64,000 bases of DNA, from contig JAURVB010012894.1 of NCBI GenBank assembly GCA_033002965.1, positions 1 to 64,000 on the forward strand. The letters run 5' to 3'. The translations under genes were made by a program, and so were the position numbers. A model generated the notes under the pieces. It was not told the DNA's origin. It saw only the letters and a program-made list of their open reading frames with translations, and did no database searches. This document shows positions 1 to 12,514 of the stretch, piece by piece (position 1 is the first letter of the stretch; each line of letters starts with the position of its first letter). The DNA comes from Piper betle. Taxonomy: Eukaryota > Streptophyta > Magnoliopsida > Piperales > Piperaceae.

Positions 1-191
1 TAACTCATTCTGTTCTGCTGTGTTCATGACGTTATCATCACATACTTGGGTACGCATGACCCTCATAGCTCATACAGCGCGCACCGACGTCGGCTCGTAC
101 ACGTGTCCTGAAGCTTGACTCAATTCAAAAAAATAACGGTCGACTCGACCGGTTCTGAATATAAAACCTAACTCGAATCGTGGGTTTTACA
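1..191 (+). mobile_element. 3' end of an LTR copy (E0) cut by the window edge
   Basis: This stretch matches the last ~190 bases of the complete LTR at 3964-6952 in the same orientation and ends in the same GGGTTTTACA terminus at 191. The next base starts an oppositely oriented copy of the same family. The simplest reading is a plus-strand LTR inserted into the tail of copy E1, with ATCAG (192-196) as the right-hand target duplication. The left part lies outside the window, so this cannot be confirmed here. Confidence 0.7.
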
Positions 192-2956
192 ATCAGAATA
201 TATGAGAGTATGCAGTTCATTTTTTTATTATTGTCGATATATATAATGGATCGTAGAATTAGTTTTAGGCCGTTTACCGCGTTAGGACGCGTTACGGGCA
301 TTTTGGGTGGGTTGATAGTTCTAGAGCATATCATTATAATTTTTTTTTGGTGTTGTTTGATTTTACGGGATTTTTCCCGATTTTTATGAATTTTTTTGGG
401 ATTTAATACGACTTAGTTATTATACTTGACTCGAGCCGGAGACGAGTCAAGTAATATTTACGAGTTTGCCACCACACACACCCCGACGTTTTCTCCCCCA
501 CGCCCAAACCCTCGTGCCGCGCCGCCCCTGTTCGCGCGCCACCGCCGCCGCTGTCGGCGCCGCCCGGCCGTCGACCGACGCCGCCCAGCTCGGCGACGCC
601 GTCGCCATGCTGCCCCGACCAAGTCCGGCCCCAATCGGGCCGCCGTGACGCGCGGAATCGCCGTGCGTAGCGCCGCGGCACGCGTTTCGGTCGCGTCGCC
701 GATCGCGCCGCCGCCGACCGTCGCCACCACGATCAGGTGGTCGGCCTCGAGCGTCCTCGACCACCTCAGCTGCCTTCCCCGACTGGAACGGAGGCCGTCG
801 CCACCGTGGCCGGCCGGATTTAGCGACCCAACGGCCGCCGCTCTGTTTTAGCCGTTTTCCGGCGAGCCGCCTCCTCCGTTGGCCGCGTCGACCTCGTAGA
901 TGAGTCGGGCTCGTCGAGCCGGTTCTGAGGGTACCCTATATGACCCCTATCCAGCTAGTAGACGCCGCCGGCGATTGTCGCCGGAAAACCACCGGAAGTC
1001 GCCGGAAAACCGCCAGTAGCTGCCGGAAAACCGCCGGAAAATCGGAATTTCTGGAATTCGCCGGAATTCACCGGATCTTCCGCGGGGCTCACCCAGTGGA
1101 GCCCGATCGAGCTTCGGACGCCGATGAGCGCCGAATTTGAGCTCCGAGACGCGCGACGGAACCCTAGCCGTCGCCGATTGCCGACGACGTGAGGTATAAT
1201 TACCTCCGATTGATTTATTTAAAATTGATGATAATTGTTAGCATAGCATGCTAGGGTTGATTAATTATCATGATGAATATCAGAGTATGAATGAAGTTAC
1301 ATGATTTGATTGATAGTGCATGGAGGATAAGTAGTCTAGTGAGATAAGTAAATATGAGCATGTTAATCGAGTATGACGTAGCTTAGAAAAACAGTATAAA
1401 ATTGGTATGAATAGGATGACGTAGAATTATTTTTTACATTATGATTACTTGATTGTTGATGGATGTTATTCGTATTGTGTGATGTTTGCTGAGTTTGATG
1501 CATCATTTAGTTAGCGGGCGTTAGTATCTAGTTTTGATGTGTAGGTACGAAGTAGGAGCTCGCCGCCTAGGCGCGATGACACGCTTGGAGCTTCCACCAG
1601 GTCCGTTTAGGACTCGTCTTGTTTTACGCTCTTCCATTGTATGTTTATTTTATTATTGCAGGGCGGGTTAAGTGGCGTTTTATCGGATCCCACTTAACTC
1701 GGGCCATTTAATCGAATATTTCCGGATTAATAACCCCTCGAGGATGAGATCCCTCGAGGATGATTTCGAAAACAAGATCCACCACAAGTTGCCTTCGGGC
1801 CTATTATATGAATCCCTTCCCAGGCCTATATATATAGTTTTATCGAGTTTTCAGTGAGACGAGAGATGGAGAAACCGACTGCACGTACCATGCAGAGGAT
1901 GCCGTGACAGTCAAAGCGGGCTCTGGATTAGTGCCAGCGGACTGTTCCATTCCCGAGGGATCCTGACAACTCCGCGTTTGAGTTCCTCACACCCGGAGAA
2001 CGTGGAGGTTTACGGGTACTGTTTAGTACAGCGCATGTCCGGACTTGTGGTTCAAAGGGTACTAAAGGCGACTGCCTGAGAGTACTCGGCCTTCGTGCTC
2101 AAGGCCAGGAGAAATATGGAGGTAAGGAGAGGGCTTAGGATAAAGTTTCACGAGAAGTACTGAAAAAGAAGTGCTGAGAGTAGCACAGTACCAGCAGCAG
2201 TAAGTTCGGGATGCTACCGGGTCTGCAGCCCAGTGGCTCCTCAGTAGTGCCCTTCAGAGTGTTCTTGAGGAAGTATATGTTTTCTTTCAGATGAGAGTTT
2301 GCTCTCATAGCCAGTTTGTTATAGTTATTTTATTTTCCGGACCAGTAACACTTGTTACTGACGTTTTTCTTATATATATGTAGGTGATAAGCACGAGATG
2401 GATGAGCCAGCTTGGACGGAGGAGCAATGAGGTCTTGTGCACACACATGTTAGATTTCTGAATGTTTAATATTGTATCATTATGTTATTATTTTGTGAGT
2501 GACATGATTAAATGTTTAATGCATGACAATGACATGAAATAAAATGATCAGAGTAGCGCAGCAAAAGTGGGGTTAGGACCCAAAGTTCAGAGAATGATGA
2601 ATATAGTAGATTAGAAGCTTGTGTGAATGCTATTGTTGCTATGCGTATATATGTTAGAATATACGATTTTGACAGGGTGGCCCCTAATTGTATTTTTAGG
2701 GGAAATTCTGTCCCTTTCGTTTTATAATTTTTACTAATTTTGATTGTGATTGTGATGGTGTGAAATTTAATTTGCATGTCATTCATGTAGTACCATGTTA
2801 GGATTTTGCGCATTTATTCATTCACGATGGATCGTATCTTCATCTTAAGACGCCGAGATTGGATCCGCATGAGTTAGGTTCGGGTTAGCCGACCTAACCG
2901 GGGCCTGTAACATGCCGGTTCGGTTCACGAGCGTGAACCGGATTTGGGGTGTTACA
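192..2956 (-). mobile_element. LTR copy E1, minus orientation, lacking its last ~190 bp here
   Basis: The whole stretch is the reverse complement of the LTR at 3964-6763. On the minus strand it begins with TGTAACACCCC (reading down from 2956), passes an AT-rich part, a TATA-like run (about 1828-1840), a block of repeated GCCGGAAAACC units (about 975-1045) and a GC-rich block (about 480-850), and stops at 192 where copy E0 interrupts it. Its 2765 bases compare with about 2800 in the complete copy. No gag, protease, reverse transcriptase or integrase reading frame is present. The GC-rich block yields long spurious open frames on both strands. Confidence 0.85.
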
Positions 2957-3963
2957 GATCTTGTTTTCAAAATCATCCTCGAGGGATCTCATCCTCGAGT
3001 AGTTATTAATCCACAAAATGTTCGGTTAAAGGGCCCGAGTTAAGTGGGATCCGATAAAACGCCACTTAACCCATCCTGGAGGCAATAAATTAAACATACA
3101 ATAGAAAGAATAAATCAGAGACGAGTCCTAAACAGACCTGGTAGAAGCTCCAAGCGTGTCATCGCGCCTAGGCGGCGAGCTCCTACTCCGTACCTACACA
3201 TCAAAACTAAATACTAACGCTCGCTAACTAAATGATGCATCAAACTCAATAAACATCAATCACAATCAATAATCATAAATATGAAAATAATTCTACCCAT
3301 CCTATTCCTACCAATTTTATTGTATTTTTCTTAAGTTACATTACTCGATTAGCATGCTCAACTCGATCTACCACATTAGATCACTTACTATTCATTCACT
3401 AACAATCTCATTATGCACATATTTACTTTATTCATGGTCAAGACATTAATCATGATAATTAATCAACCCTAGCACGCTATGCTAACAATTATCATCAATT
3501 TTAAATAATCAAATCGGAGGTAATTATACTTCACGTTGTCGGCAATCGGCGACGGCTAGGGTTCCGTCGCGCGTCTCGGAACTCAAATTCGGCGCTCCTC
3601 AGCGTCCGATGTTCGATCGAGTCCAACTGGGGGAGCTCCGTGGAAGAGCCGGTGAATTCCAACGAATTCCAGAAATTCCAATTTTCCAGCAATTTTCCGG
3701 CAGCTACTGGCGGTTTTCTGGCGGCTTCCGATGGTTTTCCGGCGATATTCGCCGGCGGCGTCTACTAGCCAGAAAGTGGTCGCGTTGAGTACCCTCAGAA
3801 CCTACTCGGCAAACCCGACTCATCTATGAAGTCGACGTGGCCAACGGAGGTGGCGGCTCGCCGAAAAATGCATAAAACAGAGCGGCGGCGATGGGTCGCA
3901 AAATCCGACCGGCCAGGCCGGCGATGGCCTCCGCTCCGGTCAGGAAAGGCGGCTAAGGGATCG
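2957..3963 (+). mobile_element. Older LTR copy E2, left visible segment
   Basis: This segment matches the complete LTR from about 5157 to about 6200 in the same orientation, with more substitutions. It begins abruptly in mid-element at the border of copy E1 (2956/2957) and breaks off at 3963, exactly where complete copy E3 begins. Its continuation resumes at 6953. E2 is therefore a host element split by a later insertion, and probably split again on its left by E1. Many differences from E3 look like decay of CG-containing sites, as expected for a methylated older copy. Confidence 0.85.
3959..3963. repeat. Target-site duplication GATCG, left copy
   Basis: GATCG directly precedes the TGTAACACCCC terminus of the complete LTR. 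The same five bases follow its GGGTTTTACA terminus at 6953-6957. A five-base duplication is the usual footprint of LTR-retrotransposon integrase. Confidence 0.9.
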
Positions 3964-6952
3964 TGTAACACCCCAAATCCGGTTCACGCTCGTGAACCAA
4001 ACCGGCATGTTACAGGCCCCGGTTAGGTCGGCTAACCCGAACCTAACTCATGTGGATCCAATCTCGGCGTCTTAAGATGAAGATACGATCCATCATGAAT
4101 GAATAAATATACAAAATCCTAACATGGTACTACATGAATGACAAGCAATTGAAAATACACACCAATACAGTTACGATCAAATTCTGAAATCAAAACAGAC
4201 CAGGTCTCCCCTAAAAATGCAATTAGGGTCCACCCTGTCAAAATAATATATATACAAATATATCGGCATGCATTAACAATCACACAGAATCTCATTTATA
4301 ACGTATTCATTCTGAACTCAACCCACTACGCTTCCGCTGCTCAACTCTGATCATATTTTGCATTCTGTTATCGTGTCTTAGCATTTCATTCACATCATAT
4401 CATCATGCTCAAACATTTAATCATGTCATTCACAATATAATAACATAATAATGCAATATTAAACATTCAGAAATCTAACATGTGTGTGTGCACCAGACCT
4501 CATTGCTCCTCCGTCCAAGCTGGCGCATCCATCTCGTGCTTATCACCTACATATATATAAGAAAAACGTCAGTAACAAGCGTTACTGGTCCGGAAAATAA
4601 AATAACTATAACAAACTGGTTATGAGAGCAAACTCTCATCTGAAAGAAAACATCATACTCCACGTGAACACTCTGAAGGGCACTACTGAGGAGCCACTGG
4701 GCTGCAGACCCGGTAGCATCCCGAACTTACTGATCTGTTGTTGTACTGTGCTACTCTCAGCACTTCTTTTTCAGTACTTCTCGTGAAACTTTATCCTAAG
4801 CCCTCTCCTTACCTCCATATTTCTCCTGGCCTTGAGCACGAAGGCCGAGTACTCTCAGGCAGTCGCCTTTAGTACCCTTTGAACCACAAGTCCGGACATG
4901 CGCTGTACTAAACAGTACCCGTAAACCTCCACGTTCTCCGGGTGTGAGGAACTCAAACGCGGAGTTGTCAGGATCCCTCGGGAATGGAACAGTCCGCTGG
5001 CACTAATCCAGAGCCCGCTTTGACTGTCACGGCATCCTCTGCATGGTACGTGCAGTCGATTTCTCCATCTCTCGTCTCACTGAAAATTCGATAAAACTAT
5101 ATATATAGGCCTGGGAAGGGATTCATATAATAGGCCCGAAGGCAACTTGTGGTGGATCTTGTTTTCGAAATCATCCTCGAGGATCTCATCCTCGAGGGGT
5201 TATTAATCCGGAAATATTCGATTAAATGGCCCGAGTTAAGTGGGATCCAATAAAACGCCACTTAACCCGCCCTGCAATAATAAAATAAACATACAATGGA
5301 AGAGCGTAAAACAAGACGAGTCCTAAACGGACCTGGTAGAAGCTCCAAGCGTGTCATCGCGCCTAGGCGGCGAGCTCATACTCCGTACCTACACATCAAA
5401 ACTAAATACTAACGCCCGCTAACTAAATGATGCATCAGACTCAATAACATCACAATCACAATGCAAGCATCCATCAACATAACAATCAGAAAATCATAAA
5501 ACTAATTAATCCTAGCTCATCCTATTCATACTAATTTATTATATTTTCCTAAGTTACATTACTCGATTAGCATGCTCAACTCGATCTACCTCATTAGATT
5601 ACTTATTATTCATTCTCCCTTAATCTCATCATACAACTTATCATTTCATCCCTAATTAGTCATTAATCACATCATGTAACTTATCACTATCAATCACATC
5701 AATAAATCAATCCTAGCATGTTGTGCTAGCACTCATCATCAATTTTAAATAAATCGATCGGAGGTAATTATACCTCACGTCGTCGGCGATCGGCGACGGC
5801 TAGGGTTCCGCCGCGCGTCTCGGAGCTCAAATTCGGCGCTCATCGGCGTCCGAAGCTCGATCGGGCTCCACTGGGCGAGCCCCGCGGAAGATCCGGTGAA
5901 TTCTGGCGAATTCCAGAAATTCCAATTTTCCGGCGGTTTTCCGGCAGCTACTGGCGGTTTTCCGGCGACTTCCGGTGGTTTTCCGGCAACCATCGCCTAC
6001 GGCGTCTACTGGTCGGAAAGGGGTCATGTTGGGTACCCTCGGAACCGGCTCGACGAGCCCGACTCATCTATGAGGTCGACACAGCCAATGGAGGTGGCGG
6101 CTCGCCGGAAAATGCATACAACAGCTCCGGCGCAATGGTTGGCTAGATCCGGCCGGCTAGGGCGGCGATGGCCTCCGTGCCGGTCGGGGAGGGTCGCTGG
6201 AGGGCTGAGGGTGCTGAGGAAACCTCCTGATCATGGCGGCGACGATCACCGGCGGCGCGATCGCCAACGGAAACGCAACGCGGCGCGGCGATTGGCGAGG
6301 CGTTCCGGCGTCGCGGCGGCCACATGGTGGCCGGACCTGGTCGGGGCGGCAGGGCGACGCCGTGGCCGGGCTGGGCGGCGTCGATCGGCGGCCAGGCGGC
6401 GCCGGCCGTGGCGGCGGTGGCGCGCGAACAGGGGCGGCGCGGGCGAGGGTTTGGGCGCGGGGGAAGAAAAAGTCGGGGTGAAAATGGGTGGCAAACTCGT
6501 AAATAATACTTGACTCGTCTCCGGCTCGAGTCAAGTATCATAACTAACTCGTATTAAATCCAAAAAAATTCATAAAAATCGGGAAAAATCCCGTAAAATC
6601 AAACAACACCAAAAAAATTATAATGATATGCTCTAGAACTATCAACCCACCCAAAATGCCCATAACACGTCCTAACGTGGTAAACGGCCTAAAACTAATT
6701 CTACGATCCATTATATATCATAATAATAAAAAAAGTGAACTGCATACTCTTATATATTCTGATAACTCATTCTGTTCTGCTGTATTCATGACGTTATCAT
6801 CATATACTTGGGTACACATGACCCTCATAGCTCATACACGCGACCGGCATCGGCTCGGTACACGTGTCCTGAAACTGACTCAACTCGAAAAAATAACGGT
6901 CGACCCAACCGGTTCTGAATATAAAACCCTGACTCGAATCGTGGGTTTTACA
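3964..6952 (+). mobile_element. Complete solo LTR (E3), 2989 bp
   Basis: The element starts TGTAACACCCC and ends GGGTTTTACA, giving TG..CA ends with imperfectly matching inverted termini (TGTAAMACCC). It is flanked by the direct duplication GATCG (3959-3963 and 6953-6957) and lies inside copy E2. These features define a solo LTR left after recombination between the two LTRs of a retrotransposon. A TATA-like run at 5097-5108 could be its promoter. Downstream are GCCGG-type short repeats (about 5930-5990) and a strongly GC-rich, CpG-rich block (about 6160-6480). The TGTAACACCCC start is common in plant Ty3/gypsy elements, so a gypsy origin is likely, but there is no coding region to prove the lineage. 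The 205-residue open frame at 5896-6513 is a composition artefact. Confidence 0.9.
5097..5108 (+). promoter_or_regulatory. Candidate TATA box of the solo LTR
   Basis: An ACTATATATATA run lies about 1.1 kb into the LTR and is conserved in copy E1 (about 1828-1840). The motif is nearly palindromic, so strand comes only from LTR orientation. No transcript evidence is available. Confidence 0.4.
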
Positions 6953-7664
6953 GATCGAGGGTGCCAAGGCGACTGCTGGATCGCAGCGGCAACGGTGCCC
7001 AGCGACGCAATTGGCGACAAAAGCACGACGCAAAGGCGCGGCTTCCTCACGTCGCGGCGGCCAGCTCGTGGCCGGGCTTGGTCGGGGCGGCAGGGCCACA
7101 CCGTGGCCGAGCTGGGTGTCGTCGATCAGTGGCCAGGCGTCGGCCGTGGTGGCAGTGGCGCGCGAACAGGGGCGGCGCGGCAGGCGAGGATTTGGGGAAG
7201 AAGAAGAGAAGGGCGCAGGGGTATGTGGTGGCAAAGTCGTAAATATTACTTGACTCGTCTCTGACTCGAGTCAAAAATAATATTTAAGTCGTAAAAATTC
7301 CAAAAAATATGAAAAAATCCCATAAAATCAAACAATACAAAAAAAATCATAATGATATGCTCTAGAACTATCAACCCACCCAAATGCCCGTAACGCGGTA
7401 AATGGCCTAAAACTAATTCTACGATCCATTATATATCATAATAAAAAAATAAACTGTATAATCTCATATATTCTAATAACTCATTCTTTCTTGCTGTGTT
7501 CGTAACGTTATCATCATATACTTGGGTATACATGACCCTTATGGCTCATACACGAGACCGACGTCGGCTCAGTACACGTGCTCTGAAACTGACTCAACTT
7601 GAAAATAACAGTCGAATCGACCGGTTCTGAATATAAAACCCTGACTTGAATCATGTGTTTTACA
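6953..7664 (+). mobile_element. Older LTR copy E2, right segment
   Basis: This stretch continues copy E2 after the inserted solo LTR. It opens with the duplicated GATCG, carries the family's GC-rich block (about 6960-7210), the ACTTGACTCG...CGAGTCA motif (about 7246-7274) and the tail, and ends GTGTTTTACA at 7664. It aligns to about 6230-6952 of the complete copy. TCCAT at 7665-7669 would be the right target duplication of E2 if the left end, outside the window, matches. The open frame spanning 6623-7264 crosses an element border and is not a gene. Confidence 0.85.
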
Positions 7665-9168
7665 TCCATCCATCAAAGAAAGTGTTTCCCTCTTTGCAAT
7701 ATGAGTATTCATGCTGGTTGGCACGACCTATCTGGACATACTCGAGACTCAAAAACCCTTGAGAAGGAGTACGTCAATCTAATCATTTTGAGAACTTTGT
7801 AGAGTTGGCATCTGGTGCTCCTAGCATAATTACCAGATTACATACAGTGTAGCAGGTTCCTATCGACCATACTGTTACTTGTACTAAAACCGCACAAACC
7901 ACCGGCAATCTGATCATATCAGGTTCCCATTGGGAACTCGTTCGCTTGCAAGAAAGCATATGAATCAGCACGGATGTAGTACTCATAAGTCTCAAATGAA
8001 CATGAAAGAACACCAGCACTTCCTCTATACTTCAAGCCAAGTACCTGCCATGCTTTCGTTGTTAAAAGTAAAAGGGTATCAATCCATGGTCCTTTCAAAT
8101 CACCAGCTTTCTCACTTCTTCATCAGATCATTTTGTTTGAACCAAATATTTTACCGGCCATGAGAAGACACTTGACCTATAGCTACAGCATACTCACACA
8201 GCAGGATTTTTCTGACAAGCCAGAATAATCAATCACTCAGAAGCACGTAAGATTTACCTATCAAAATGCAACGATAATGTACGAGTTGCCATCCATGTAA
8301 CCTTCTCTTCTACGTTTTTCAATTTTTTCATACAATCGTGTCCATAAAAAGAGAAAAAAGATGAAGGCCAAAACGATCCAGCATTCCGCCAATGTTAGTC
8401 AAACCCACATTTCTGGGAAACTTAATTTTTCCAAAGCGACAGGAATCATTGACCATGTTTCTTGATATTTAGCTCCGAAACCTGCTTTTACACCATTCTT
8501 TTTGTAATCGTGATCACTGCAAAATATATCCAGTACATCCTTCAGCGCCGACTCCCTTGTAAGTTACTACTTTCAGCAAATAAAAATGGTACAACTATAA
8601 TGATGGATTGCTTAAGAAAACAAAAAATGGTGTATACAAGAGAAAAGGATTTTAATTGCGTGACAAAATGTAAATCTACTTCAATAAGTCAACTACAAAC
8701 AACTCGATAAAAAAGCAGTCAGGTCAGTAGTCCAAATAATTTATTGACCCAAAGAGTTATCACATTACATCATTGAGTCAAATCAGGAATAATATGCCCA
8801 ATATGTGCAGAATTAAATAATCTTACATTCACGGTTCAGCATTTTGTATTCCCACCTCCTCCCAAAAATATATAAATAAATAAATAAATATATTCAGAGT
8901 CAAAGTTCACCAGGAACCATGTCATAAAACTCAACACCATATTTGCGTGTTTCACAACTGCCTATTTATTATACTCTTATAGTTCTCATTGTATAAAGAA
9001 GGGAACTGTCAATCTAATTTGATAACTAGTCAGTTTTAACATGAGCAACAATTACTATTATGACAAATGAGAAAAACATATTAACATAAACACAATTCCA
9101 AATTTAAGTTACTAGTGCGTAGTGTCAACATGAGATGAAGGCCCACCTCGTATTTTTGTTGACATCAA
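7665..9168. other. Intergenic, no gene seen
   Basis: AT-rich DNA between the LTR nest and the last exon of the PP1 pseudogene, which runs on the minus strand. It may include the former 3' untranslated region of that gene. A short TAAA-type microsatellite lies at 8869-8892. Open frames here are short and match no family I recognise. Confidence 0.6.
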
Positions 9169-10980
9169 CTACTTGGGTTTTTTCTCCGCTGGTTTCAGGA
9201 TTTGAAAGGAGCACATCAAGCTTTCATCCACAGTTATCATAGCACCAGCATTGTCAAATTTACCACAGTAGTTGGGAGCCAAGAATATTGTAACAAGCTG
9301 TCAATCAGCAAAGAATTCGTATCCATCCTCCACAACCTGCGGAAATGAAGACAACTAATTTAATGGTTCGAAGAAATATGTGATTCAAAATATTAACACA
9401 GAAGTAGAGTTTTCCGGAAAGGTGCATCATCAAATTTGGACACTAAATTGGGCATCAACCTGCTGTGCACGACAAACAAGATCAAGATCATGCTTCTGCA
9501 AAAATTCTGAAACCTTGTCAGGTCCAAAAGTGTATGAAACTCTTCAGCCATTCATTCCCCAACCCAAAACATCTCTACAGGATCCGACCAAAGCAAGTCA
9601 CAGAGCAAGCCAGTATCTGGCACATCCGTCAGACGGGTGATGTTCTTCACTTGATCCAAGTTGTTCAAATCAGGGGAAAGCCCCCCATGCATGCATAAAA
9701 TTTTGTCATCAATAACAGCGGCTACAGGAAGGCAATTAAAACAATCAGTGAAGACTTTCCACAACCTTACATTGAACAGCCTCTTATATCCGATTTATTG
9801 AAGCACATTCATGATTTCCGCTCAGTAAAAAAAGTTCTTGGGGTACTTAATCTTATAAGCCAGCAAAACACAGATGGTTTCCAAGCTTTGTTTGACACGA
9901 TCTGCATAATCTCCCAAGAACAGATAACAAGCCTGAGGAGGCAAACCACCATACTCAAGGAGCCTCAAAAGGTCGCTGTATTGACCATGAACGGCACCTG
10001 CAAAAAGTTAATGCAAAATATAAGTCTATACGTGGAGATGAAAGAGATAAAAACTCACAGCCAAATGAAATAATGAAAGAGAAAGACCACCACAGCCAAC
10101 TTATAAACTGCCTAAAAGTGCTTATAATAATGTTAGCACTGGTGAACAGATCAAAAGGCTGTGTTTAACTATTTTAATTACTTTTAATGTTTTCAATACT
10201 CCCCAAAGCAGCTTATAATATAATAATCTTCTTCTTCTTCTCCTCCTCTTTTTTCTTTCACCTTATACCCAAAGGGTGTTGAGGACATATATCCTAAATT
10301 ATGATCCATGTGATTACATATAGCAAATTTTCTATGGCCTGACGCCACCCTCCTCCTTTGTCCAGGCTTGGGATCAGCAATGCACAAATAAAAAAACTTA
10401 GGCAGGCTCAAATTGCACTAACACGATATGAATCATGGAAAAATGAGCCATAAAAATGTCTGAAAGTACATCAAATCTTCACTTAAGATGACAAGTACCA
10501 TGTCCTGAAATTAACTTCGATAAGGAAGGGATGAAGTCTCATATTCACTACATGCTACTACTAACAAACAAATTCTACAACAATTACCCAACTACATCCC
10601 CACACATCAACTAATCCCCAACAAATTGAACAAAACTAATAACTCCAATTTATCAAATAACAAAAAAATCATCTCTTTTCAAAAAAATAGAATCTGCATA
10701 ATTTCAACCACTCCATAACATTAACTGAAACCACACATTATCCACTAAACAATCAAAGAGAGAAAAAAAACGAATAAGTACCACATATCTTGATGGGAGG
10801 TTGGAGCTCAAGCAGGTTGGGCTGCTGGAGGAAGATCTCCCTGGACGCAACGCAGAGCTGCCGAATCTCCGTCTCGGGGAGCTGCACCTGCTTGCCCGGG
10901 CGGGCGGAACGGGCCTCGAGAAGCCGGTCGATAATGTCTTCCAATACCGCGGGGTCGATCCCCAGCCCCTCCGTGGCCAT
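9169..10980 (-). pseudogene. Serine/threonine protein phosphatase PP1 catalytic subunit, decayed copy
   Basis: Three exon blocks are visible on the minus strand: 10980-10782, 9997-9460 and 9336-9169, with good splice borders. Exon 1 is intact and gives the PP1 N-terminus ([29 protein letters not shown]). The rest is broken. The metal-binding GDIHG reads GAVHG and GDYVDRG reads GDYADRV. A small deletion precedes the GNHE motif and shifts the frame. About 20 bases are missing after NRI. Another one-base loss follows WSDP (about 9580). Two arginine CGA codons have become TGA stops, one in the MNDRGVSYTFG region (about 9545) and one in FFADRQLV. The C-terminal [13 protein letters not shown] and final TAG are still recognisable. 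Introns are kept, so it arose by gene duplication, not retroposition. It cannot encode an active phosphatase. A truncated exon-1 peptide is possible. Confidence 0.9.
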
Positions 10981-12514
10981 CAACCTCACCCTCTCCTTCA
11001 CCGCCCCCTCCCCCTCTCCTTCGCCGCCCCCCTCCCCTCCACCCCAAAACACCAACAAAACCGACAAAAGCGACTAGCTTTGGAAGCCCAAGAGGGAGAC
11101 GAAGACGAAGGCCGGCCGGCCAATGCGGCGGCGGCCGGCGGCGTTGGAAGTGGAGGAGGGGAGACGGAAAACCACGGGGGAGGAGGGTGTGGGCATAAAT
11201 GGGAATTAGAGAAATGGAGGCGCTTGTTTGTGATATTGGTAAAAACAGGGAGACTAGGATAAAAACAGGCAGATTTGTTTTTGGTCATTAGTTTGAATTA
11301 GTTTTAAATACAATATAATCATGTTGTATGCGGCATCCCATACCGTCTTTTAAGTCTAATATGATTTAATCTTTTACATTATTTTAATTTATACTTAATT
11401 TTTAGTATGAATTTTCACAACATCTATTTTTTAGAAAATTTCTGTATTTTATTTAATATTTAATAAAATATATTTTTAATATTTAATGAAATATTTAATT
11501 TATAATTTTAAAATATAATTCAAGCTAATTAGTTCAAATAAATATACCTCATACCGTATAAAAATCTGGTATAGCCACTGGTATAGTATTTCAAACTAAG
11601 GTTTGAATATATTACTTATACCATGTTACTGCCAATTAAAATAAATTAAGAATTTATTCAAAATCACATAACTTTGTAAGTTTTAAATTAAACAAAATTA
11701 TATTTATCATCTAACCAGCTTTATTATCCAAGTTTATATAAAATTCAGCCAACACAAGGAAACTTTTATGTCCACCCAAGCCATGAAATTTTAAATAATG
11801 AGCCTTTCTCTGTGTTCTGATAGGGCTTTTGAATGTTTCTTTTGCCTTCAAAAAAATTAGTTTTTTTCTTTGGTGGAGCCTTTTGAATGTTTTCTTTCAC
11901 TCCAAAAAAACTAGCTGTCACGGATAACCATGACATGCAATAAGATATGACAAATGAACGCCAATCAGTCTTAAAACATATTAGCATATTTTTCAATATT
12001 TTCTTATTATTAGAAACCAACATCTATCTCCGGCCAATTATTTAGGATAATCTTCTCACCTTTTCTTTACCAGACAATTAATCCACACACCCCCACACAG
12101 GTACCAGGATTGAGAGCCTACCACCCACAAAAAGAGTGTCCACAACGAGGAGGAATTGACCGCCAAAACTTATTGGTTGGTACTTACAAAACAACAAGAG
12201 GCAACTCCACGTCCAATTACAGATCTTAAATAAGCTTAGCCGCTAGGAACAACAAATGCTCAGGAGAAACTAACTCCAATATCGACTTTCGATACACTTG
12301 AGATTAAATAGCAAAGCTATCTATACAAAGGCAAAAGTTTCATGGCAGCAACAGCAAAACTTACCACCATGGTCAACTAAAAAGTTGAGCACATCGAAAA
12401 TCTCCTTTCTTCTCTAATACTCCAAAATAAAATTATGGCTCTACTGTTGGCAAAGACCAAGGTGTAGCGACGATGATACGTAACTCAAAATGGAGAGGAC
12501 AACCTAGTGGTTCT
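10981..12514. other. Intergenic between PP1 pseudogene and carrier gene
   Basis: The first ~250 bases are the GC-rich former promoter and 5' leader of the PP1 copy. The rest is AT-rich and includes the 3' side of the mitochondrial carrier gene, whose stop is at 12515. No other gene was recognised. Confidence 0.6.

Noticed and set aside
426..851. Overlapping frames in the first GC-rich block
   Set aside because: Arg/Pro/Ala-rich translations on both strands reflect composition only, and the same block is repeated at about 6160-6480 and 6960-7210.
5896..6513. Open frame of 205 residues in the LTR
   Set aside because: It lies in the GC-rich LTR block, has equally long frames on the opposite strand, is not kept open in copies E1 and E2, and resembles no protein family.
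6623..7264. Open frame of 213 residues
   Set aside because: It crosses the border between the solo LTR and the older copy, so it arose by insertion and is not a gene.
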